The notes beneath the pieces were generated by a model. That model made no database searches. It saw only the letters and a program-made list of their open reading frames with translations, and was not told the origin of the DNA. From NCBI GenBank assembly GCA_002305765.1, contig DBQU01000049.1:4774-68773 (forward strand): a stretch of 64,000 nt of DNA. The letters run 5' to 3'. The translations under genes were made by a program, and so were the position numbers. Positions 47,314-56,515 of this stretch are shown in pieces. Each line of letters opens with the position of its first letter. Within the stretch, counting starts at the first letter, position 1. This DNA is from Deltaproteobacteria bacterium UBA1386 (GTDB lineage: Bacteria; Desulfobacterota; Syntrophorhabdia; Syntrophorhabdales; Syntrophorhabdaceae).

Positions 47314-49431
47314 ATGAACTTTCGCACCAGACTTCTCATTGTCGTTGCGGTGATGATCGCTGTAAGCGTCTTTTTGTCCTCGGCCACCACCTATGTATCC
47401 GCCAGACGACACCTCGAGGCAGCTGCCAGGAAGCAGATGGAGCAGACGGTGGCTCTCATCGCCAAACAAAGCCAGATAAGCCTTGAAAGATTCAAGATGG
47501 ACATGGAGCTTCTTGCGGAATCACGCCTCGTCCGCGACGTCACCAGATCCCCGAAGAACGAAGCACTCGTGCGGGAGATGAATTTACGTTTTCTGGACAT
47601 CGTAAGGAAGAACAATGTCTATACATCCATAAACCTCATCGACCGGGACGCCTGGTGCATTGCGTCCTCTTATCCCGACCGCATAGGATACTCCCCCATG
47701 CGTCAGATGGTCGCCACACGTTCGGATTTCAAGGCTGCCATCGCCGGAGAGGCAACGATCTCCCAGGTGATCCTGAGCCACGGCACGGGGCGCCCCATCA
47801 TAGCGATCAGCGTCCCCGTGAGGGAAGGCGGAAGGGTTATGGCCGTGGTGCGCTCCACCCTGGACCTTGATCACATCAACGATCATTTCCTCGCTCCCCA
47901 GGAGACCATACTTGGAGCCAAGGCCTACGTCTACGACCCGTGGTTGGACATGAACCTGCCCAAGGGCTGGGTGGTCCCCAACGCAATACGGTCCAAACCA
48001 TACATGCGTCCCGACATCCCTTACCTGCCTGAGTTGGCGACAAGCCGCAGCGCCATTGTCAGCTATTCCACCAGATCGGGGCGCCGCCTGGCCGCGTTTC
48101 TGAAGACCTCAGACCCTGAATTTCTGTTCGTTGTCGAAAGACCTCTGCGGGATGTTCTCGCGCCTATCGAGACGATGGGCAAGGTTACGCTCGCAACCCT
48201 CGTTGTCATGCTCTTTGTCATCACTGTCGCCGTCTTCAGGATGGCCAGCCCCCTCTTGAAAAAGCTGGAGGGATGCATGGCATTCGTCCGGAACATCGAA
48301 GCCGGGATTCTCGACGGGAGACTGGACGCAAAGGATACCGACGAGATCTCCGGGCTTGCCCGGGGTCTCAACACCATGGCGCAGAGCCTCAAGGAGAGCC
48401 GCAATGCGCTGGAGGAGGCGGAACATTTGTACCGCGGACTGTTCGAGAACGCGGTAGAAGGGATATTCGTGACCGACCCGGAAGGCATCGTCCTCAACGC
48501 CAACCCGGCCTTCGCCTCCCTCGTGGGATACGCTTCTCCGGCAGAGGTAGTTGGCAGGAACGTCTCCCTCTATTATTCCACCACAAGGCGCAACCGACTG
48601 CTGGATATGCTTGAAACCCACGGAACGGTCAAGAACTTTGAGATCCTCTTTCACCGGCGTGAGGGATCTCAAAGGAGAGGATCCATCTATGCCCGGGCGG
48701 ACAAGGACGAAAAGGGAAAGATACTCCGAATTCAAGGCATCCTCGACGACATCACGGAACAAAGGGAGATCGAAAAGGAGCGGCGCCGGGCGGAAGACGC
48801 CGAGCTTCGGTCCGTTCAGGCGAAGCTTGAGGCCCTCAGGTATCAGATCAATCCTCATTTCCTCTTCAATGTCCTCAATTCCTTAAGCGCCCTCGCCAGA
48901 ATAAGCCCGCGACAGACCGATCAGCTCATTCAACAACTATCCCGCTATCTGCGTTCCACCATCTCCTCGAGCGAATCCGGCTTTGTTCCCTTAAGTCAGG
49001 AAATGGGGACCATAGAGAGTTATCTCAACATCGAGAAGGTCCGTTTTGAGGATGATCTGATGGTGAACATAGACCTTCCCTCGCAGGCCATGGATGTGCG
49101 GGTTCCCGAACTCATACTCCAGCCTATCGTGGAAAACGCCGTCAAATACGGGACGAAGACATCGGAACTGCCGCTCAAGATAACCATCGAAGGCTCGGTC
49201 ACCGATGACCGTCTGCTTCTCCTCAAAGTCACCAACACCGGGCACTGGGTATCGACAGACGACGGGGGAAGGACCGGAAAAGGAGTGGGTATCGAGAACC
49301 TCCGCAAGCGCCTGACCCTCATCTATGCCGATCAGTACCTCTTACGGACGGAGGAAGACAGCGGGCTGGTCCGTGTTATCATCGGGGTACCGCTGGAAAC
49401 AGGAAGCAGGCAAACAGGGTCTCAAGGATGA
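47314..49431 (+). CDS. LytS-type sensor histidine kinase with Cache, HAMP and PAS
   Basis: Membrane kinase of 705 residues: helix (about 7-27), a large periplasmic double-Cache-like sensor (about 30-285, with RDAWCIASSYPDRIG), helix (about 286-310), HAMP (about 310-365), PAS (about 372-490), then the His_kinase domain with the phosphoacceptor His515 in INPHFLFNVLNSL and a HATPase domain with PIVENAVKYG and GKGVGIENLRKRL. This class partners LytTR regulators. AAGGGG precedes the ATG. A receiver-only protein follows 123 bp downstream; the window's LytTR regulator at 28866-29630 is another possible partner. Confidence 0.93.
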   Translation: MNFRTRLLIVVAVMIAVSVFLSSATTYVSARRHLEAAARKQMEQTVALIAKQSQISLERFKMDMELLAESRLVRDVTRSPKNEALVREMNLRFLDIVRKNNVYTSINLIDRDAWCIASSYPDRIGYSPMRQMVATRSDFKAAIAGEATISQVILSHGTGRPIIAISVPVREGGRVMAVVRSTLDLDHINDHFLAPQETILGAKAYVYDPWLDMNLPKGWVVPNAIRSKPYMRPDIPYLPELATSRSAIVSYSTRSGRRLAAFLKTSDPEFLFVVERPLRDVLAPIETMGKVTLATLVVMLFVITVAVFRMASPLLKKLEGCMAFVRNIEAGILDGRLDAKDTDEISGLARGLNTMAQSLKESRNALEEAEHLYRGLFENAVEGIFVTDPEGIVLNANPAFASLVGYASPAEVVGRNVSLYYSTTRRNRLLDMLETHGTVKNFEILFHRREGSQRRGSIYARADKDEKGKILRIQGILDDITEQREIEKERRRAEDAELRSVQAKLEALRYQINPHFLFNVLNSLSALARISPRQTDQLIQQLSRYLRSTISSSESGFVPLSQEMGTIESYLNIEKVRFEDDLMVNIDLPSQAMDVRVPELILQPIVENAVKYGTKTSELPLKITIEGSVTDDRLLLLKVTNTGHWVSTDDGGRTGKGVGIENLRKRLTLIYADQYLLRTEEDSGLVRVIIGVPLETGSRQTGSQG

Positions 49432-49554
49432 GGGTGTATCGGGACATTTCGGCTTACCAACGCGCCTCTACGCCTTCCGTTCCGCTTCAGTCGGGGTTGC
49501 AGGCAATGGTTTCCCTGGCGGTGGTAGCGCGTTAAATTTGAGGTTGAAACAACC

Positions 49555-49947
49555 ATGAAGGAAGAACAGGAAAGCGAGATCAGAGTACTCATAGTGGACG
49601 ATGAACGCCTCGCCCGGGTAAACCTTAGAGGGCTTCTCGACGAGCATCCTTATGTTCGCGTCGTGGGTGAGGCCAGGAACATTGCGGAGGCCCGGCGGGT
49701 CCTGGATGCAACGCAGGTCGACCTCATCTTCCTTGACATACAGATGCCCGGCGGGTCCGGATTCGATCTCGTGGAAACGCTGGAGCACCGGCCGCATGTG
49801 GTCTTTGTTACCGCCCACGACCATTATGTCACGCGGGCGTCGGCGTCGCAGGCCCTCGATTTCCTCCTCAAGCCCGTTGACCCCGATCGCCTGGGCGAAT
49901 CCCTCCAGAAAGCCCTGAGCTACCGGGAAGACCGATCAGTCTGTTGA
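49555..49947 (+). CDS. Receiver-only response regulator related to LytTR regulators
   Basis: A 130-residue stand-alone receiver: Asp15-Asp16, phosphoacceptor Asp61 in LIFLDIQMPG, Thr in FVTAHDHY and Lys in DFLLKPVDPDRLGESL. It matches the receiver of the LytTR regulator at 28866-29630 over its whole length (VDDERLAR, LLxEHPYV, MPGGSGFDL, LLKPVDP), but stops where the LytTR domain would begin. No continuation is found in another frame. It may act as a phosphate sink or protein-interaction switch for the kinase encoded just upstream. Confidence 0.85.
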   Translation: MKEEQESEIRVLIVDDERLARVNLRGLLDEHPYVRVVGEARNIAEARRVLDATQVDLIFLDIQMPGGSGFDLVETLEHRPHVVFVTAHDHYVTRASASQALDFLLKPVDPDRLGESLQKALSYREDRSVC

Positions 49948-50028
49948 TAAAGCCCTTGCTCAGTGAGGTTAATGCTGTATCAACGGCCTGTAAGACGATC
50001 GACCGGCTTCCCTGGGCATGGCGTGCCG

Positions 50029-50742
50029 TCACCGGTCCCTGCGATGAGGAGGCACGGGAGAGGGCGGGGCCTTGCTGCCGTCCGAGCGTGGTTCCTCTGG
50101 CCCCCTTGATGGCAAAGGTCTTGAAGGGCGGGGAGAAGGTGGGGCAGCAGGAGGAACGGGGGACGGAGAAGATGACCGCTCTGTGGAAGATGGTCTCGCC
50201 TCGGAGGGAGCGGACGTGGCGCTCTTGCCGCCGCGTTTCGCCTGGTCCATAAGATACACGGACACGGTCTGCTCACCCCTGGAGAGAGCAATGCTGTCTG
50301 TGTTTATCTCCGTCACCGAATAGCCCGCGTAGACAGAGCCTTTCCTCAGTTCCGTCTGTCTCTTCCCCCGTCCGGGAGATGTTGTCGGGTTCTTCTTGTC
50401 TTCCACGAAGGCGACACGCTGGTTCCCATGCATGATTATGCCACACAGTAAAAGCTCCGGTTTCGGCAGTTCCTTCTTCGCATCGATAGGTATGACCCTT
50501 TGAGGATGGAAAAGGTTCATTTCACTGACGACGGCATAGTCGGTGGGAAGGGGTTGAGCGGCCTCTTCCGCAGGTCTCTCCGGCAGGACCGTCTCCTTCG
50601 GAACGATCCGCGGAAGCTTCAAGCGGTCGCTCACGGACATCGCCGGGCAGACAACGCCGATACCTGACAGGACCAGGGCGACAGCCAGAAGGACGTTCAG
50701 GAGGGTCACATTGCGCGGGATTGACCGCAGCACCTTCATCAT
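50029..50742 (-). CDS. gspC: Type II secretion protein GspC-like
   Basis: Bitopic inner-membrane protein linking the platform to the secretin. Of 237 residues, a membrane helix lies at about 14-34, then a linker and an HR-type beta domain (about 68-165: DYAVVSEMNLFHPQR, LLLCGIIMHGNQRVAFVED, VTEINTDSIALSRGEQTVSV). It has no PDZ domain; instead the C-terminus is a Pro/Ser-rich tail (about 175-237). It is the last gene of the minus-strand unit, 1 bp after gspM, whereas gspC usually opens the operon. Confidence 0.75.
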   Translation of the reverse strand: MMKVLRSIPRNVTLLNVLLAVALVLSGIGVVCPAMSVSDRLKLPRIVPKETVLPERPAEEAAQPLPTDYAVVSEMNLFHPQRVIPIDAKKELPKPELLLCGIIMHGNQRVAFVEDKKNPTTSPGRGKRQTELRKGSVYAGYSVTEINTDSIALSRGEQTVSVYLMDQAKRGGKSATSAPSEARPSSTERSSSPSPVPPAAPPSPRPSRPLPSRGPEEPRSDGSKAPPSPVPPHRRDR

Positions 50743-50743
50743 G

Positions 50744-51298
50744 TCACTTTCCTCCCGCCAGCGAAGACAGGCGCAGCTTCACCATCAGTTCCCTGGGGTC
50801 GCGGAAGTTCCGCACCCGCGTGTCCATTTCCCTGACGACGATGTAAGGTGTATGGGTCTCGATGCCGAAGAGGACGTCGCTCAAGGCTCTCGTGTCGGGC
50901 AGCGCCGCGTCGACGGTAATGGTCACCACCTGGAATCTACCCGATTCCTCCGTTTTTTCCACGCGCTCGCTGGTGATGGACCCTCCCCGCCCCGTTATGA
51001 TACCCTTGACCGCCTCCTGGAGAGCGGCCGCACACAGTGTCGGCGTCTGCGCCTCGATGGTCTTTGATGCGGCGGCTCCTCTCTTCTCCTTCAAGGCATC
51101 GAGCTTCTTTTCGATCCTGGGTCTCCCGGCGATCGTCTCCATGCACTTCATGAGCAGCCTTTCCCGTACGGCCCTCGTCTCCCTGAGAGAGACCATTTCC
51201 TTGCGGGCGTTCACCAAGCCATATTGATAGACGGTGAGAGCGGCGAGAACGATGGTCGCGGGGATCGCGTATATGAGGATCCTATTTTCCTTTTTCAT
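50744..51298 (-). CDS. gspM: Type II secretion protein GspM/PilO-like
   Basis: A 184-residue bitopic protein: membrane helix (about 7-24), coiled coil (about 28-75) and a ferredoxin-like periplasmic domain (about 95-180) with SGRFQVVTITVDAALPDTRA, the layout of GspM and PilO. It overlaps gspL by 17 bp and precedes the gspC-like gene. Its partner is the C-terminal PilN-like part of GspL. Confidence 0.75.
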   Translation of the reverse strand: MKKENRILIYAIPATIVLAALTVYQYGLVNARKEMVSLRETRAVRERLLMKCMETIAGRPRIEKKLDALKEKRGAAASKTIEAQTPTLCAAALQEAVKGIITGRGGSITSERVEKTEESGRFQVVTITVDAALPDTRALSDVLFGIETHTPYIVVREMDTRVRNFRDPRELMVKLRLSSLAGGK

Positions 51299-52841
51299 CC
51301 TTCTTCACCGTCCCTTCCGTCTTTGCCTCCTCTTTCTTGAACCCTTCCAGCTCCATCCGAAGGACAAAACGCTCCCCGTTGAGCCGTGCGTCCTTCATCG
51401 TCGGTGAGGCGAATTCGACCTTCCTGAAAAGGTCGGACTGCTCCAGGATCGAGAGTACCCCCGTCGCCGAAGCGGCATAACCCTCGATCTCCACCGTCTC
51501 TTCCGTGACCCTCGCTCTTGTGAGCCACACCGTTTTCGGAAGGAGCAAGGTCAACCCCTTGAGGATATTGAGCGACATGGGCCTCTTCTTCTTGAATTCC
51601 TCCATGTGATCCAACTCGCCCTGCAATGCTTCCGCCTCCTTCTTCAGCCGTTCCACTTCCATCACATCCTTTCTGAGGGATCGTATCTGCCCCTCAATAG
51701 CGGCGATCCTGCGCTTTTCGATCTCAAGAGGTACGACAACGTAAGGGATCAGCATCATGACGAGAAGCGCGGCAAGTACGAGAGAGGCGACCAGATGGCC
51801 CTTCTTCTTTTGCCCCGCACCGCCGCGTGCAAGATCAAAGGTTGCGAGGCCCGGGAAAAGGGCTTCATGGAGCATGGCCGCGAGAGAAAGGGGGACATTC
51901 TTCTGACTTCCCCCGAAGAGTGACATCGTTTCGCTATCCCCGATCTGTCTGTGCGCGATGTCCGGCAGCACGTCTCCGGCCCCGACACCGTTCTCGGCAA
52001 CAAGGTACACGGGCCGCGACCCATCGGCTGCGCCGGCTGCAGCAAGGGCAGCCCTCACATCTTCGTAGCGCCTCTGCGGGTCCTCTTCATCGCCGCACGA
52101 ATCAAAGGAACCGTAGAAATTACCCGCCAGGTTATCCTCTTCGACCGACCAGCCTTCGTATCCATAAGGGTCAACGTGAAGGGACACGAAGGTCCTGCTC
52201 CCGGCAAGACGCCCGCACAACCGTGCCATCTCCACCGAAGGCGTCGATACCTTCACGGGCGGGAGCCCCTTTTTCCTCAGTGCCGCCACGCAGGGATTCA
52301 ATCTCTCTTTTCTGGCGGCCATGAGAGTTATGGCGATCCTTTCATCCCTTTCTGCACCGACGACATGATCGTACATGGCGTCGGCGGCCGTGAGGGGAGT
52401 AAGCCTGTCGATCTCGTAAGTCACTACAGGTCCCATGTTCTCTTTTACGGTCGAGGGCATGTCCGCAGTCCTTATGACAACCCACTCCCTGGGAACACCC
52501 AGGAGCACCTTCGAGCCTCTGCGCCCCAGTTCCTTCATTGCGCGGGACGCGGCGGCGGCAAGATCGTCGGGGGCCGGAAATCCATCTCCTTCAAGGGCGT
52601 ACCTTCCAGATCCTATGAGCCGCCTGCGGTTGAGAAAGCGCTCACCCGCTGCCGCTGACACGCATCCCCGTTCCATGCAGACCGCCAGGAAGCGCTCGGG
52701 CAGGATGATGCCTTCAACGAGGTTGCAGTTCAGCGCAGCCCATATTCTCAGGCACAGGGGTTCAACTTTTTCCCTCACGGTCCTCACGTATGCGATGCCT
52801 TTCTCAATGGCGGGGCTCAGAGCCAAGGATCCAATTCTCAT
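51282..52841 (-). CDS. gspL: Type II secretion protein GspL (PilM-PilN fusion type)
   Basis: A 519-residue protein with an actin-like PilM-type N-terminal domain (about 40-330; LLGVPREWVVIRTADMP, YEIDRLTPL), a membrane helix (about 344-365) and a periplasmic PilN/GspL domain with coiled coil and ferredoxin-like fold (about 365-505). It connects the GspE ATPase in the cytoplasm with GspM in the periplasm. ATG overlaps the gspK stop (4 bp). The extreme C-terminus is Lys/Glu-rich. Confidence 0.82.
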   Translation of the reverse strand: MRIGSLALSPAIEKGIAYVRTVREKVEPLCLRIWAALNCNLVEGIILPERFLAVCMERGCVSAAAGERFLNRRRLIGSGRYALEGDGFPAPDDLAAAASRAMKELGRRGSKVLLGVPREWVVIRTADMPSTVKENMGPVVTYEIDRLTPLTAADAMYDHVVGAERDERIAITLMAARKERLNPCVAALRKKGLPPVKVSTPSVEMARLCGRLAGSRTFVSLHVDPYGYEGWSVEEDNLAGNFYGSFDSCGDEEDPQRRYEDVRAALAAAGAADGSRPVYLVAENGVGAGDVLPDIAHRQIGDSETMSLFGGSQKNVPLSLAAMLHEALFPGLATFDLARGGAGQKKKGHLVASLVLAALLVMMLIPYVVVPLEIEKRRIAAIEGQIRSLRKDVMEVERLKKEAEALQGELDHMEEFKKKRPMSLNILKGLTLLLPKTVWLTRARVTEETVEIEGYAASATGVLSILEQSDLFRKVEFASPTMKDARLNGERFVLRMELEGFKKEEAKTEGTVKKDEKGK

Positions 52842-53815
52842 TTCGTTGTCTCCGCGGGGATCTTGTAATAGATGTACTCGTATGTCCCTCCCGTCCTGAC
52901 GAGGAGTGTGGCCCGGATACCGTGGCCTTCCCCGGCGCCCTCTCTGTAACCTGTCGATTCGATGGCGTAGCCGACGGATTCAGCGACGTCTATGTAAGAT
53001 GATACGTTGCCGTATTCCCCTCCCATGATGCCGCGAACATCATCGATGGTTTTCAGCTCCGCCTGTTTCCTTCGATCGATGATCCTTGCCGCCCGGTCCT
53101 CCGACACGCCGGGCAGTGCCATGATGACCTCTTTCGCTGCAAAATTCACATTTATCTTTGACGCATCCCCATAGACGGTGATGAAGTGGATGAGCCCTTT
53201 ATGCTCTTTTGTTCCGAAGAGGATGTCGGGAGTCATACCTTTTACCAGAAGGAGTTCCTCCACCGTATCAAAGGGCCCGTTCTTCGCCCTGTAAGGGTTG
53301 GGGAGGGACTGGTAGTAGTCGTCTTCGGCGCCGTTCAGACGGTGGAGGACGTCCTTATCCATCCAGTCGAGAGCCGAATCCACGACGGTGTCCGCCGTCT
53401 CCTTCGGAACTCCGAGGTTGACGAGAAGATTGTCGAGGATGATCTTGTTCCCATCGCTCATGGTATTGAGATTGATCCGCCCCGCCTCGTTGAAGATCCT
53501 GACGACATACCTGCCATCACCGACATCGCCCTCGATAGCCGTGCCGTCGACCCTCAAGGTCTCTCCGCTGTCGGGGACGACGGTCTTGTTCAGGTTGTCC
53601 TGCCGGTAGTATATCTCCAGGATCGCCCGCTCCAGCCCCGCCTGCGCGAGAAAACCTTCTGCCAGTGAATCTCGAAAGAACAGGGCCGCCCTGCTTTCGG
53701 TCTTCGCAAGCACGGAAAAGGACATGACGATGACCATGAGGATAATGATCACCCACAGCACCATGATGAGGGCAAAGCCATCTTCTTTGCAAAGTAAGTG
53801 TTTCCCTTTTCTCAT
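52838..53815 (-). CDS. gspK: Type II secretion minor pseudopilin GspK
   Basis: Large minor pseudopilin that tips the pseudopilus. The 325 residues have a prepilin-like N-terminus (EDGFALIMVLWVIIILMVIV) that lacks Glu at +5, as is usual for GspK, a big alpha domain inserted in the pilin fold (about 105-230; SALDWMDKDVLHRLNG, PYRAKNGPFDTVEELLLVKG), and a second helix-hairpin-helix segment INVNFAAKEVIMALPGVSED. Coupled to gspJ by a 4-bp overlap. Confidence 0.9.
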   Translation of the reverse strand: MRKGKHLLCKEDGFALIMVLWVIIILMVIVMSFSVLAKTESRAALFFRDSLAEGFLAQAGLERAILEIYYRQDNLNKTVVPDSGETLRVDGTAIEGDVGDGRYVVRIFNEAGRINLNTMSDGNKIILDNLLVNLGVPKETADTVVDSALDWMDKDVLHRLNGAEDDYYQSLPNPYRAKNGPFDTVEELLLVKGMTPDILFGTKEHKGLIHFITVYGDASKINVNFAAKEVIMALPGVSEDRAARIIDRRKQAELKTIDDVRGIMGGEYGNVSSYIDVAESVGYAIESTGYREGAGEGHGIRATLLVRTGGTYEYIYYKIPAETTK

Positions 53816-54459
53816 GTCCCGCTCTCTTCATCAGGGTCATTCCCGGGAGGCTTCCTGGTTCGCAGGGGTATCGTGAGAGAGAACTTCCTGGCGCCTTTTT
53901 CCAGGTGGAGCTTTATCTTTTGCGGGAGATGGGTGGTGTCCGCCAGTTCGTCCGACCAGTCGCCCCCTCCCAGCCCCTTTATCCCCGCGGATTGAAGGTA
54001 TTCAAACCGGATGTCGTCGAAACCGACGAGGAGTTTCGTTTCCTTCACGTTCTTCATGCCTATGGTGGTCTCCTTCAGATAGAGCGCCAGCTTTCCCTTT
54101 TCATCCTTTTCGATCCTGTATGAGGCTATGGTATACCCCTTCCGGCCGCCAAAGAGAGAACGGTTGGATGCGAATGTCATCGAATCGTGGGCACCTATGA
54201 ACACCGATCTCTTGAGGTCCTTTTGTTCCTTCACGGTGAGGGGGAGGCAGGATTGCAACTGGGAATCGATGAGTCTCATGGAAACCCTGAGGCGCTCCAT
54301 CCACTCCGCCTTTCTCTCGCCCCCCTCGAGGGAGCGGTGCCCGGCACGCATCGAGGCGGCGAGAATAACTACGATCATGGCGACAAGTGCGATGGAGACC
54401 ACGAGTTCCAGGAGAGTAAAACCCCCTGACCGCGAAAGCTTGTCCCTACATATTCTCAT
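53812..54459 (-). CDS. gspJ: Type II secretion minor pseudopilin GspJ
   Basis: A 215-residue minor pseudopilin with the cleavage site SGG/FTLLELVVSIALVAMIVV (Glu at +5) and a C-terminal domain with RLIDSQLQSCLPL and VGFDDIRFEYLQ, typical of GspJ. It overlaps gspI (14 bp) and gspK (4 bp). With GspI and GspK it forms the tip complex. Confidence 0.88.
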   Translation of the reverse strand: MRICRDKLSRSGGFTLLELVVSIALVAMIVVILAASMRAGHRSLEGGERKAEWMERLRVSMRLIDSQLQSCLPLTVKEQKDLKRSVFIGAHDSMTFASNRSLFGGRKGYTIASYRIEKDEKGKLALYLKETTIGMKNVKETKLLVGFDDIRFEYLQSAGIKGLGGGDWSDELADTTHLPQKIKLHLEKGARKFSLTIPLRTRKPPGNDPDEESGT

Positions 54460-54883
54460 TTTTGATCACCTCTCTCCTCACTGTTTTGAAGGTCTTCAGA
54501 GAGAATGACCTTTTCCTCACCCCCTGCTGCCAGGAGACATTGAGCACCACCTCGAACACCTGCCACGTGAAACCCTTCGTGCGCTCTTTGAGCGTCTCCG
54601 TTACGGTCATATCCATCACATAGCCATCCTTCGTCTCGCTTGAGGTGCCCTCCTTCAACTGCCCACCCTCAAGCAGTTCCCTCATCCTTATATCAGCAAG
54701 CACGGTCGCCGTAAGGTAGTCGTCGGACATCGAGAGCGTCGTGAGATTCGCCGAAAACAACTGGAGGACGACGGTGACCACAGTTGCAAGAATAACGAAG
54801 GCCACAAGGATCTCGAGGAGGGTGAAACCCTCCGGGCCTGCGGGACAACGGCGCCTTCCGGATCTTTCAGTTTTCCTTCCCAT
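54446..54883 (-). CDS. gspI: Type II secretion minor pseudopilin GspI
   Basis: A 145-residue pseudopilin, precursor with long leader and site PEG/FTLLEILVAFVILATVVT (Glu at +5). The short C-terminal domain has DGYVMDMTVTETLKERTKGF. Position between gspH and gspJ, with overlaps on both sides, and size support GspI. Confidence 0.85.
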   Translation of the reverse strand: MGRKTERSGRRRCPAGPEGFTLLEILVAFVILATVVTVVLQLFSANLTTLSMSDDYLTATVLADIRMRELLEGGQLKEGTSSETKDGYVMDMTVTETLKERTKGFTWQVFEVVLNVSWQQGVRKRSFSLKTFKTVRREVIKNENM

Positions 54884-55322
54884 AACCCTTCACGACCACG
54901 GACCCGATCACAGGATCGATCTCGATCCTGAGGGTCTTCTTTTTGGTACCGAGAACGATCTCGCATGACCCAACCGTTCCCGACGCATCGGCGATGATGT
55001 CGTATTCTCCTCCATAGACCGCGCCCCTGACAGGGTCCACCACGCTGATGGCGACATCCTCAGGAACCGCGCGGCGGGCCGCTCCTTTGAGGCCGTATGT
55101 CCTGCGGTTAAGGTCGATCGTCACGCGCCGCTCTTCCCTTATGCTCATCGCCTCTATGCGCGCCATGCGGATAAGGCCTGAAAGCTCCCGCGCCGTACCG
55201 TCAAGCTTCGCTGAGGGAAGACGGTTCGCGAAATGCACGCCCGACAGGCCAAGAAACAGCACCATGAGGGTCATGACGATCACCAGCTCGAGAAGCGTGA
55301 AACCATTACCGTTGACCTTCAA
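54867..55322 (-). CDS. gspH: Type II secretion minor pseudopilin GspH
   Basis: A 151-residue pseudopilin with NG/FTLLELVIVMTLMVLFLG at the very N-terminus (Glu at +5) and a GspH-type C-terminal domain (ELSGLIRMARIEAMSIREER, VTIDLNRRTYGL). The likely start is a TTG overlapping the gspF stop (TTGA). The C-terminus KGYGKEN is inside gspI. Confidence 0.85.
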   Translation of the reverse strand: MKVNGNGFTLLELVIVMTLMVLFLGLSGVHFANRLPSAKLDGTARELSGLIRMARIEAMSIREERRVTIDLNRRTYGLKGAARRAVPEDVAISVVDPVRGAVYGGEYDIIADASGTVGSCEIVLGTKKKTLRIEIDPVIGSVVVKGYGKEN

Positions 55323-56515
55323 AAGGGCAGCTCCAGGATACCGAATATCGCAACGAGCATGGAGACTACAATGAAAGCGATGACGAGCCCCATGGTAAGG
55401 ATGATAGCGGGCTCAAGAAGACCCATGAACCGCTTGACCGAGTCTTTCAGGCTCTTCTCGTAGGTTGTCGCCACCTTGAGCAGCATGGTATCGAGCTGCC
55501 CCGTCTCTTCGCCTACCTTTATCATGGACAACGCCAGCTGAGGGAAGACCTTCGCCTCGGTGAGCGGCACGGCAATGCCCTTGCCCTCCTTCACGTCCCT
55601 TGCCACCGCACCGATCGCGGCAGCCACGACGCGGTTCCCGATGACGTCTTTGGAGTTCTGCAGGGCCTGGAGGAAGGGAACGCCGCTTTTTATGAGGGTC
55701 CCCATGGTCCTGCAGAATCGGGCCGTTTCGAGCTTGCTCACGACGTCCCTGAGGAACCTGAACTTTATCGTGTCCCAAAGGATCCCGCCCCGCTCGGTCT
55801 TTACAAACCGCCATACTACAAACGCTCCCGATACAGCCGCCGGAAGAAGGATCCACCAGAGGTCCCTCAGAAAGTTACTGAAGTAAAGGATCATCTGCGT
55901 GGACGCGGGAATCGTCCCGCCCATCTCTTTGAAGAGAATGGAGAAGCGAGGTATGACGAAGGTAAGGAGGATGACGATCGAAATACTCCCCGTGACGCCG
56001 AGGATCACGGGGTAGATCATGGCCGAGTAGACACTGTCTTTCAGTTCTTTCGCTGTTTCGAGAAACTCACCCAGCTTTTCGAGGACGATATCCAGAACAC
56101 CGCCCGTTTCACCGGCCCGGACCATATTCACATAGAGCCTGGGAAAAACCCTGGGATGCTTCTTCAGGGCATCGGAAAAGGAACCCCCTTCCCGTATGAG
56201 TCTCAGGACGGAATTGACTACCTCCTGCATCTGCCTGCCCTCGGAGACCCCGGCCAGGATATTGAGGCTCCGGTCGAGGGGAAGGCCGGCGCCGATAAGC
56301 GCCGACAGCTCTGCGGTGAAGGTGAGAAGATCGCCCTTCGATGAGTGCAGCGACACGCCCTTTTTGAGGACCCCCTTTCCCGGTGACGAAACCTTCAAAG
56401 GGATGGCGCCCCAGTCCTTGATCCTCTCCAAGGCCAGGTTTTCATCGGGCGCCTCGATGGTGCCTTCGATGATTGCGCCTTCAAGGGTTGTCGCCTTGTA
56501 TGAATACACTCCCAA
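55319..56515 (-). CDS. gspF: Type II secretion inner-membrane protein GspF
   Basis: Platform protein of 398 residues with two T2SF domains (about 62-185 and 265-385), each with the signature LxxGxPL...L or GVPFLQALQ, GETGG/GEETGQL, and three membrane segments (about 165-190, 215-235 and 368-392). TTG start with GAGG five bases upstream directly after the gspE stop. It binds GspE and GspL. Confidence 0.93.
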   Translation of the reverse strand: MGVYSYKATTLEGAIIEGTIEAPDENLALERIKDWGAIPLKVSSPGKGVLKKGVSLHSSKGDLLTFTAELSALIGAGLPLDRSLNILAGVSEGRQMQEVVNSVLRLIREGGSFSDALKKHPRVFPRLYVNMVRAGETGGVLDIVLEKLGEFLETAKELKDSVYSAMIYPVILGVTGSISIVILLTFVIPRFSILFKEMGGTIPASTQMILYFSNFLRDLWWILLPAAVSGAFVVWRFVKTERGGILWDTIKFRFLRDVVSKLETARFCRTMGTLIKSGVPFLQALQNSKDVIGNRVVAAAIGAVARDVKEGKGIAVPLTEAKVFPQLALSMIKVGEETGQLDTMLLKVATTYEKSLKDSVKRFMGLLEPAIILTMGLVIAFIVVSMLVAIFGILELPF

